The notes under the pieces: generated by a model | Told to the model about the DNA's origin: nothing | What the model saw: the letters and a program-made list of their open reading frames with translations, nothing else | The model's database searches: none | Shown here: one piece after another, positions 1-4,934 of the stretch | Layout of the letters: each line of letters starts with the position of its first letter | How positions within the stretch are numbered: position 1 is the stretch's first letter | Assembly (NCBI GenBank): GCA_031289515.1 | Contig: JAITPH010000175.1 | Coordinates: 1-10,119 of the forward strand | Source: Tannerella sp. | GTDB taxonomy: Bacteria; Bacteroidota; Bacteroidia; Bacteroidales; Tannerellaceae | DNA: 10,119 bases | Direction: 5' to 3' | Translations under genes and position numbers: made by a program

Positions 1-132
1 CCTTTCCGTTCGCCCTATCCGGAACACGAAAGACTGTACAACGCGGTAAACTATGACAAGGCAAATCAGGGAATAGTTGACTACGGCTGGGGCAGACAAC
101 TCTGGTGGGATACCCGCACGGGCGTTAAATAA
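1..132 (+). CDS. C-terminal end of probable SusD/RagB-family outer-membrane nutrient-binding lipoprotein (partial)
   Basis: The open frame enters from the left edge and ends at a TAA at 130-132, leaving 43 residues. It starts PFRSPYPEHERLYN and ends with a tryptophan-rich tail (GRQLWWDTRTGVK). A proline/tyrosine-rich 'R-x-PYPExE...N' stretch followed by a terminal 'LWWD' is what I associate with the extreme C-terminus of SusD/RagB proteins. These bind glycans at the outer membrane and work with a SusC-type TonB-dependent transporter. No start, signal peptide or TPR helices are visible, so the family call rests on this short tail alone. The gene is followed by a strong terminator at 195-236, so it probably ends a separate upstream operon, plausibly a polysaccharide utilization locus. 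If so, the polymer could supply the rhamnose used by the genes to the right, which is inference. Another extracellular carbohydrate protein would also be possible. Confidence 0.5.
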   Translation, partial: PFRSPYPEHERLYNAVNYDKANQGIVDYGWGRQLWWDTRTGVK

Positions 133-194
133 CCGATAACCGACAATCGACAATTGGAGGATAATCTTCATGTCCTGCGTCATTTGCAAACCTT

Positions 195-236
195 CGAAGC
201 AATCCGGAAACCGTATCCGGGTTGCTTCGTTTTTTC
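195..236 (+). terminator. Strong intrinsic terminator after the SusD-like gene
   Basis: The left arm starts at 195 with CGAAGCAATCCGGA and pairs over 14 positions, including one G-U, with the arm ending at 229 (TCCGGGTTGCTTCG). The loop is 7 nt (AACCGTA), followed at once by six T residues (230-235). This is a textbook Rho-independent terminator on the plus strand, 63 bp downstream of the upstream stop codon. The right arm plus flank (TTGCTTCG...GCAATGACG) also resembles a widespread bacterial repetitive palindrome, so the terminator may be part of the adjoining repeat island. Confidence 0.85.
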
Positions 237-253
237 TGCAATGACGTATCCTG

Positions 254-302
254 TTCCGTCATGTCGACCGGAGCGTCACCTTCCGTCATGTCGACCGGAG
301 CG
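254..302. repeat. Two 22-bp direct repeats, period 27 bp
   Basis: An identical 22-bp stretch occurs at 254-275 and 281-302. Its core is GTCATGTCGACCGGAGCG and it is preceded by TTCC. The copies are separated by 5 bp. The second copy is also the left arm of the large palindrome at 285-380. A shorter relative (TTCCGTCATGTCATGTCGAC) lies at 546-565 on the far side of the 41-bp array. Confidence 0.85.
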
Positions 303-380
303 CAGCGCAGTGGAGGCATCCCGTCAGCCGACACGCGAGATGTCTCCACTACGCGACTTCGTCGCTCCGGTCGACAAGAC
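285..380. repeat. Large imperfect palindromic repeat (REP/MITE-like)
   Basis: The left arm 285-320 begins GTCATGTCGACCGGAGCG and ends TGGAGGCATC. It is the near reverse complement of the right arm 339-380, which begins GATGTCTCCACT and ends CGCTCCGGTCGACAAGAC. Outer arms of 18 bp match with one mismatch and inner arms of about 12 bp match with one mismatch. They are separated by a slightly unequal segment and an 18-bp centre. The pattern GTCATnTCGACCGGAGCG...TGGAGACATC with its inverted partner is typical of dispersed intergenic palindromes in Bacteroidota genomes. It has no coding capacity and is probably either a non-autonomous element or a REP-like structure. Confidence 0.7.
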
Positions 381-391
381 ACCCTCTCCAT

Positions 392-536
392 CCGCACGCG
401 CGGTGTTGTCGCTGCACTTTGCAGGAAGGAAACCGCACGCGCGGTTGGGTCGCTGCAACTTGCAGGAAGAAAACCGCGCGTGCGGTTGGGTCGCTGCAAC
501 TTGCAGGAAAGAAACCGCACGCGCGGTTGGGTCGCC
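392..536. repeat. 41-bp tandem repeat, three full units and one half unit, each with two hairpins
   Basis: Units start at 392, 433, 474 and 515, all exactly 41 bp apart, and the last keeps only about 22 bp. Units 2 and 3 are nearly identical and unit 1 is slightly diverged. Each unit holds hairpin A (AACCGC-4 nt-GCGGTT at 431-446, 472-487 and 513-528; shorter in unit 1) and hairpin B (CTGCAA-C-TTGCAG at 453-465 and 494-506; 5-bp arms in unit 1). The hairpin A core of unit 3 is the exact reverse complement of those in units 2 and 4. There are no unique spacers, so this is not a CRISPR array. Confidence 0.85.
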
Positions 537-701
537 GTCATTGCGTTCCGTCATGTCATGTCGACACGACTTTCTTAAATTGATGAAATCGGGCGACGGG
601 ATGAGAAACGATTTCTGAAGCATATTCGCCGCAAAAGGCATGTTTTTGAAACTTGCAGCATTTTTTTATCCAAAACAGTATGAAATTAGAAATATTTGCG
701 T

Positions 702-709
702 TACTTTTG
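702..709 (+). promoter_or_regulatory. Putative Bacteroidota -7 promoter element for the lipoprotein operon
   Basis: TACTTTTG at 702-709 matches TAnnTTTG, the -7 element of the major Bacteroidota sigma factor. It lies 27 bp before the ATG at 737, which fits a short AT-rich leader. I find no good TTTG at the -33 position, so the promoter may be weak or need an activator. Confidence 0.45.
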
Positions 710-736
710 CATCGAAATTAATAATCATACAAAACA

Positions 737-1612
737 ATGACACAAAAACTATTGATATTGCCGGCAGCCCTGTTATGCCTTTGCTGCTTTTCGTGCAAGA
801 AAGAAAAAATCGCCATTGCAGGTAGCGGATGGCAGGGAATCGCTATCGTCGACAAGGTATCGGGACTGACCGAATGGTCGCACGACCTCGAAGAGGGCGA
901 CGAATGTAACGACATCGAAGTAACGCCCGAAGGCAACGTACTCTACGCCTACTCGAAAGGCGCAGCGCTCGTCGGCCGCAATCACGAAAAAATCTGGGAC
1001 TACAAAGCCGGTGAAAACGAGGAAATCCATTCCGCAACGCGCCTCCGCGACGGCAGCTACATGCTCGGCGTCTGCGGACAGCCCGCCCGAATCGTCGAAC
1101 TGGACAAAAACGGCAAACAGTTGAACGAAATCCCGTTCAATACCGTAATCTTCAACCTGCACAACCAGTTCCGCCAGGTCACAAAAACCGACGACGGCGT
1201 CTATCTGATTCCCCTCATCGAAAAGCGGAAAATCCTCCGCGTAACGCCCGACGGCAACTACAAAAGAAGCATTTTCACCGGTCACGACATGTTCTCGGTC
1301 AAGGTTCTCGAAAACGGAAACTACCTCGTCTCATGCGGCTATGACGGCATGATAGAGGAAATAAAGCATTTCGAGGACAGTCAGGACAGCGTCGCCATAA
1401 CAAGCAGCATCAAGGGCGGCACACTGCTTTACGTCGGCGAAATCTTCCTCTATGAAAACGGCAACAAACTCGTCGCCAACTCGAACATGTACAGCGACGA
1501 CAAGTCGCAGCCGCTCGTAATCGAGATCGACCGCAACAACGAAGTCGTCTGGAGTCTGCCCTTCAACAGGGAAATAAAAAACGTCACAAGCGTATATTCC
1601 TTCTTTGAATAA
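737..1612 (+). CDS. Exported lipoprotein with a beta-propeller-like (PQQ/arylsulfotransferase-type) repeat fold
   Basis: This 291-residue protein begins with a lipoprotein signal: a hydrophobic stretch at residues 4-19 and Cys20 followed by KKEK, a type of lipid-anchored N-terminus frequent in this phylum. The rest shows repeats of about 40 residues with a Gly-rich turn and following beta strand: EGNVLYA at 65, DGSYMLG at 105, DGVYLIP at 153, ENGNYLVS at 192 and ENGNKLVAN at 240. Strands with Trp (TEWSHDL at 45, KIWDYKAG at 85, VVWSLPF at 270) lie between them. This pattern fits a beta-propeller similar to PQQ-binding or arylsulfotransferase-like blades. I see no catalytic motif and cannot assign a substrate. 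It is first in a three-gene operon, 18 bp before a secreted lactonase-type propeller, so a role in handling sugars in the periplasm or at the cell surface is plausible but unproven. The ATG at 737 is preferred because it directly precedes the signal sequence. Confidence 0.8.
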   Translation: MTQKLLILPAALLCLCCFSCKKEKIAIAGSGWQGIAIVDKVSGLTEWSHDLEEGDECNDIEVTPEGNVLYAYSKGAALVGRNHEKIWDYKAGENEEIHSATRLRDGSYMLGVCGQPARIVELDKNGKQLNEIPFNTVIFNLHNQFRQVTKTDDGVYLIPLIEKRKILRVTPDGNYKRSIFTGHDMFSVKVLENGNYLVSCGYDGMIEEIKHFEDSQDSVAITSSIKGGTLLYVGEIFLYENGNKLVANSNMYSDDKSQPLVIEIDRNNEVVWSLPFNREIKNVTSVYSFFE

Positions 1613-1630
1613 AACCGAAACATACAGAAA

Positions 1631-2527
1631 ATGGCAAAACTCGCATATACGTTAATCATGATTCTTGCGGCAGGCATGTTCGCATCCGCCCAGACAGCTC
1701 CGGAAGCCGAAGTCAGGCTGCTGGCGGACGGATTTCGCTTTACCGAAGGTCCCGCCGTCGACAGGGACGGCAACATCTACTTCACCGACCAGCCGGACAA
1801 CAGGATTCTCAAATGGTCCGTCGCCGATGAAAAACTGTCCGTCTTCATGGAAAATACCGGACGGGCAAACGGTCTTTATTTCGACCGGCAGGGAAACATC
1901 ATTTCCTGCTCCGACATGGATAACGAAATATGGAAAATCGCGCCCGACGGCAGTCATACCGTTCTGGTCTCGGACATCGACGGCAAAAAACTCAACGGCC
2001 CGAACGACTTGTGGGTGCGCCCCGACAACGGCATCTATTTTACAGACCCGCTCTACAGGCGCGATTACTGGACGCGCTCGCCCAAGATGCAACCGGACGG
2101 CGAGTTTGTCTATTTCCTTACTCCAGATCACAAAAAAGTCGTCTGCGTCGACAGCGAAACGGAAAAACCCAACGGCATAGTGGGCAGTCCGGACGGCAAA
2201 CGGCTTTACGTATCGGACATTCAGGCGGGAAAAACCTACGTCTACGACATTCAGGCGGACGGTCTGCTGAAAAACAAGAAACTCTTCACCGCCATGGGGT
2301 CTGACGGCATGACGATCGACAGTTCCGGCAACGTTTTCCTGACCGGCAGAGGCGTAACCGTTTTCAATCCCGACGGCGAGAAAATCGCGCATATTCCCGT
2401 CGACGCGCCGTGGACGGCTAACGTCTGCTTCGGCGGCAAAGACATGAAAACGCTTTTCATCACGGCGTCTACCTGTCTCTACAGCGTGAAGATGAACGTC
2501 GCCGGCGTCACAAACAGCACTAAATAA
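1631..2527 (+). CDS. Secreted SMP-30/gluconolactonase/LRE-like lactonase
   Basis: This 298-residue protein has an N-terminal signal peptide (hydrophobic residues 5-19, probable cleavage after Ala20 before QTAPE), so it is exported. The mature part is a six-bladed SMP-30/gluconolactonase-type propeller. Blade signatures include FTEGPAVDRDGNIYFTD from residue 37, NGPNDLWV at 122, PNGIVGSPDGKRLYVSD from 180 and GSDGMTID at 223. The metal-site residues of the family appear intact: Glu39, Asn181 and Asp225, with Asn125 as the substrate-site Asn. Characterised relatives hydrolyse sugar lactones such as gluconolactone using a divalent metal. The substrate here is unknown; an aldonolactone in the periplasm is the natural guess. 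The ATG at 1631 lies 18 bp after the lipoprotein stop and the stop lies 18 bp before the next gene, indicating co-transcription. Length is normal for exported bacterial members. Confidence 0.88.
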   Translation: MAKLAYTLIMILAAGMFASAQTAPEAEVRLLADGFRFTEGPAVDRDGNIYFTDQPDNRILKWSVADEKLSVFMENTGRANGLYFDRQGNIISCSDMDNEIWKIAPDGSHTVLVSDIDGKKLNGPNDLWVRPDNGIYFTDPLYRRDYWTRSPKMQPDGEFVYFLTPDHKKVVCVDSETEKPNGIVGSPDGKRLYVSDIQAGKTYVYDIQADGLLKNKKLFTAMGSDGMTIDSSGNVFLTGRGVTVFNPDGEKIAHIPVDAPWTANVCFGGKDMKTLFITASTCLYSVKMNVAGVTNSTK

Positions 2528-2545
2528 CATTAAATAATAAACAAA

Positions 2546-3430
2546 ATGGACAGACGTAATTTTATTAAAAAGGGAGCAATCGGACTGGCAGGCGTGTCCG
2601 TATTGAACTCCGGACTGGCAGAGATGAACATCTCCTTGCCGAACGATGCTTTAATCGATAAAGTGCCGCTTGGAAACACCGGCATGACTGTTTCCCGCCT
2701 TGCAATGGGCACGGGTACGGTTGGCTTCAACCACGAATCGAACCAGACGCGCCTGGGCATGGATAACTTCGTAAAACTCGTTCACCGCGCTTATGAACGC
2801 GGCATCAGGTTTTACGACATGGCAGACGCTTACGGCTCGCAACCGTTTGTCGGCGCGGGCATAAAAGCGTTGCCGCGCGAAAACATCACCATACTCACCA
2901 AAATGTTTACTCAGGAAGATAAAGACGAGAATAAAGCCTCCGTGCCTGAAATAATCAACCGCTTCAGGAAGGAAATAGGCGTCGAGTATATCGATGTCCT
3001 GCTGATGCATTGCATGATGAGCGGCGGATGGAGTAAAACGCGCACATATTACATGGACGCTTTCTCGAAAGCAAAACAGGACGGCATCGTCAAGGCTGTC
3101 GGTGTCTCGTGCCATAACATCGACGCCTTGCGCGAAGCCTCCGAAAGCGCCTGGGTGGACGTCATCCTTGCACGAATCAACCCATTCGGCTCGGTAATGG
3201 ACGGCTCGCCGGACGAGATTAAAAACATAATCGGCGAAGCGAGAAAAAACGGCAAGGGCATTGTCGGAATGAAAATCTTCGGCGAAGGCAAACACGTTTC
3301 CGAAGAGGAACGCGAGCAGTCCCTAAAGTTTGCAATCAGGGAAAGCAACGTAAACTGCATGACACTGGGACTTGAATCCGTCGCCCAAATCGACGACGCC
3401 GTTGATCGTGTGATACGGTTGTCAAAATAA
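2546..3430 (+). CDS. Aldo/keto reductase with a Tat-like twin-arginine leader
   Basis: This 294-residue protein is an AKR-superfamily TIM barrel. It begins MDRRNFIKKGAIGLAGVSVL, a twin-arginine motif (RRNFIKK) followed by a short hydrophobic stretch, so it is probably exported folded by the Tat system. The barrel starts near residue 39 (KVPLGNTGMTVSRLAMG). The catalytic tetrad is complete: Asp91 and Tyr96 in FYDMADAYG, Lys119 in ITILTKMF and His155 in DVLLMHC. The C-terminal part has GMKIFGEG at 241 and a late cofactor-side helix. The family reduces aldehydes and ketones or oxidises alcohols with NAD(P)H. A periplasmic location raises the question of whether the cofactor is carried bound. It is third in the operon with the SMP-30-type lactonase, which suggests related sugar chemistry. 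It could alternatively reduce the lactaldehyde made by the neighbouring rhamnose pathway, but the leader argues against a cytosolic role. Its stop lies 2 bp from the convergent aldolase stop. Confidence 0.85.
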   Translation: MDRRNFIKKGAIGLAGVSVLNSGLAEMNISLPNDALIDKVPLGNTGMTVSRLAMGTGTVGFNHESNQTRLGMDNFVKLVHRAYERGIRFYDMADAYGSQPFVGAGIKALPRENITILTKMFTQEDKDENKASVPEIINRFRKEIGVEYIDVLLMHCMMSGGWSKTRTYYMDAFSKAKQDGIVKAVGVSCHNIDALREASESAWVDVILARINPFGSVMDGSPDEIKNIIGEARKNGKGIVGMKIFGEGKHVSEEEREQSLKFAIRESNVNCMTLGLESVAQIDDAVDRVIRLSK

Positions 3431-3432
3431 CG

Positions 3433-4734
3433 TTACTCCACCTTGAACGCAATCCGAAGCGCTTCAACCTCGTCGTCCGAGATAGGTTGAAGCGCTCCGA
3501 TGCTTAATCCCATAATGAGCGATTTGGCGCTAAATTCGGCCACTTCGAGACGGTCGAAAGTATTCAGCAATCCGTCGCCGGTGACAATAATCGAATCGTT
3601 CGACAACAAAACCGCCGGAAATGACTTCACCAGCTCCGCAACGCGCCTGTTGTCTTCATATTGCACGCCAAACGGCACACTCGGAATATCTTTCAAAAAA
3701 ATCCAGCTTTCGGGAATGGTACGGACGTTCAGTTTAACGCCGGAAGTACAGAATCCCATTATGTGAGGCGGCTGGGTAAGTATTATCGAATTGATTTTGG
3801 GATTGCTCTGGTAAATCTCCTGATGCAGGGCAACCGAGCGGCTCGGAATCTTTCCGGCTTCAATCTTGCCGTCTTTTACCTGAACGATATTCTCAGGCTC
3901 CATATCCCAGCGCGGTATGCCCGAAGGCGTGATGAGAAAATCGTTCCCGCGCCAGCGAACGGACGCCGTTCCGTAAGAGCTGATCATCATGCCCTGATCG
4001 CAGGCGCGATGAATGATTTTTATTATCTGGTCGCGAATATCGCGTTCGTCCGAAGGATATGTTACATTCATAAAACAGGGCAGATTTGTCGGCAGCGCCT
4101 TGTCGTGCTGCTCTATCTGAACGTCCGTCAGATAATTCGGCGTTCCCAGAATCCGGGCGTTTATAACCGTTCTGGCGCAAAATTCAAGCGTCTCGAATCT
4201 CTGATAAGCGTCCTGCATGTCCTCGCCACAAAGCACGACGCCGTGATTCTCCATTATGATAGCCTTATAATCGGGATGTTTTCTAAATTCATTGGCAATC
4301 TTCTTGCCGAGATCTTTACTTCCCGGAACGTCGTACGGAGCAAATCCTATCGTTCCGCAGATGCCTTTAGCCTGCGGGATGATGTTGGTGTTCGGTATCT
4401 GATGCGTTATGCTGAAAGCCACCAGTGCGGGCGGATGCGCATGTATGACGGCTGTCATTTGAGGGCGGATTTCATAAATAGCCTTGTGAAAAGGATATTC
4501 CGACGAAGGACGATGCGTTCCGACGATAGAGCCGTCTTCCTTGATACAGACAATATCCTTCTTCGTCAGCGAGCCTTTATCGATGCCGGCTGGCGTAATC
4601 CAGATATCGCCGTTATCATCCTTAATAGAGATATTACCGCCCGAAGTGGTCGTCAAACCACTGTGGTATATACGGCTGATCACAACAATAAGCTGGTCTG
4701 CCGGGTGCATTAGTTTTGTGTCTAACAGTTTCAT
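3433..4734 (-). CDS. Tandem-domain class II aldolase (probable L-rhamnulose-1-phosphate aldolase) with an inactive second domain
   Basis: This 433-residue protein consists of two class II aldolase/adducin domains, residues about 8-200 and 225-430. Single-domain relatives such as FucA and RhaD are about 215-275 residues. Domain 1 is complete: phosphate-binding SGGNIS at 31 and TPAGID at 47, catalytic Glu79 in PSSEYPFH, zinc ligands His98 and His100 in HAHPP, and His164 in ENHG. Domain 2 keeps the fold (TPSGIP at 269, PSRSVALH at 297, TQPPHIMGF at 320) but replaces Glu79 with Ser300, His98 with Leu319, His100 with Gln321 and His164 with Asp380. It is therefore almost certainly not catalytic. 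With the isomerase and kinase next door, the likely reaction is cleavage of L-rhamnulose-1-phosphate to dihydroxyacetone phosphate and L-lactaldehyde in the cytosol. Fuculose-phosphate specificity cannot be excluded. The gene is separated from the MFS gene by 200 bp holding a terminator and a possible promoter. Confidence 0.88.
   Translation of the reverse strand: MKLLDTKLMHPADQLIVVISRIYHSGLTTTSGGNISIKDDNGDIWITPAGIDKGSLTKKDIVCIKEDGSIVGTHRPSSEYPFHKAIYEIRPQMTAVIHAHPPALVAFSITHQIPNTNIIPQAKGICGTIGFAPYDVPGSKDLGKKIANEFRKHPDYKAIIMENHGVVLCGEDMQDAYQRFETLEFCARTVINARILGTPNYLTDVQIEQHDKALPTNLPCFMNVTYPSDERDIRDQIIKIIHRACDQGMMISSYGTASVRWRGNDFLITPSGIPRWDMEPENIVQVKDGKIEAGKIPSRSVALHQEIYQSNPKINSIILTQPPHIMGFCTSGVKLNVRTIPESWIFLKDIPSVPFGVQYEDNRRVAELVKSFPAVLLSNDSIIVTGDGLLNTFDRLEVAEFSAKSLIMGLSIGALQPISDDEVEALRIAFKVE
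3458..3496. repeat. 13-bp perfect inverted repeat at the junction of two convergent genes
   Basis: AGCGCTTCAACCT at 3458-3470 is the exact reverse complement of AGGTTGAAGCGCT at 3484-3496, with a 13-nt loop. It lies inside the last codons of the minus-strand aldolase gene and 28 bp downstream of the plus-strand reductase stop, so both transcripts would form it. There is no following T tract on either strand, so it is not a classical intrinsic terminator. It may mark or protect 3' ends in a junction with no other room for one. Confidence 0.6.
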
Positions 4735-4754
4735 ATTATATCTATAATTTCGTG

Positions 4755-4787
4755 CAAATTTACAACAAATTTTCTTTCGACCCTAAA
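4755..4787 (-). promoter_or_regulatory. Possible separate promoter for the aldolase gene
   Basis: Read on the minus strand, TAAATTTG (4762 to 4755) matches the -7 consensus TAnnTTTG. TTTA (4787 to 4784) matches three of four positions of the -33 TTTG, with a 21-bp spacer. It lies 20 bp upstream of the aldolase ATG and downstream of a terminator-like hairpin, which supports separate transcription of this gene. Confidence 0.45.
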
Positions 4788-4820
4788 GAAAAACAATTTT
4801 TTGCTCAAAAGAAAAGCGGA

Positions 4821-4848
4821 GAGTTCGGGAAAACAATTCCCAAAACTC
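4821..4848 (-). other. Interrupted hairpin in the MFS-aldolase gap
   Basis: GAGTT (4821-4825) pairs with AACTC (4844-4848), and GGGAA (4827-4831) with TTCCC (4837-4841), around a 5-nt loop with a small internal loop. On the minus strand it is followed by a T-rich stretch (CGCTTTTCTTTT). It may be a weaker second terminator or a leader structure; the pairing is modest. Confidence 0.3.
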
Positions 4849-4864
4849 ATACTGCATTGAAACG

Positions 4865-4900
4865 AAAAAGCTGCCTCGCGTGAAAGACACGGAAGCAGCC
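4865..4900 (-). terminator. Intrinsic terminator after the MFS gene
   Basis: On the minus strand GCTGCTTC (4899 to 4892) pairs with GAGGCAGC (4877 to 4870) with one G-U pair. After one bulged base, CGTG pairs with CACG around a TCTTT loop. Five T residues follow immediately (4869 to 4865). It starts about 35 bp after the MFS stop, so it should end or attenuate the rhaB-rhaA-MFS transcript before the aldolase gene. On the plus strand the hairpin is not followed by T residues, so it acts in one direction only. Confidence 0.65.
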
Positions 4901-4934
4901 TCGAATAATAACACATTAAATACATTATTGTCAA

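Larger units (their letters stand above)
133..736. other. 604-bp intergenic region containing a terminator, a repeat island and a promoter
   Basis: I see no credible gene here. The stretch holds an intrinsic terminator (195-236), direct and inverted repeats (254-380), a 41-bp tandem array (392-536), a third partial copy of the GTCATGTCGAC motif (about 556-566) and a putative promoter just before the lipoprotein gene (702-709). Frames that stay open across 125-641 do so on both strands only because the repeat units lack stops. Their translations are low-complexity, arginine- and cysteine-rich repeats. Between 571 and 700 the only structure noticed is a weak 7-bp inverted repeat (585-591 with 609-615). 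Confidence 0.8.

Noticed and set aside
392..536. Possible CRISPR array
   Set aside because: The whole 41-bp period is conserved and contiguous. There are no unique spacers and no cas genes nearby.
585..615. GAAATCG/CGATTTC inverted repeat as a terminator or riboswitch
   Set aside because: Only 7-bp arms with a 17-nt loop and no T tract. It could easily be chance.
125..641. Several overlapping open frames on both strands across the repeat island
   Set aside because: They exist because the 41-bp and palindromic repeats contain no stops. The translations are repetitive and Arg/Cys-rich, lack any start context, and overlap a strong terminator.
1652..2530. Long minus-strand open frame opposite the SMP-30-type gene
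   Set aside because: It is antisense to a gene with a clear signal peptide and family motifs. Its translation has no recognisable domain and arises from GC-rich codon use.
3661..4713. Long plus-strand open frame opposite the aldolase gene
   Set aside because: It is a shadow of a well-supported aldolase and its translation lacks any family signature.
3433..4734. Recent duplication or frameshifted fusion of two separate aldolase genes
   Set aside because: The two halves are strongly diverged, the frame is continuous, and the linker shows no sign of a broken stop or start, so an old fusion is more likely than a recent event or error.
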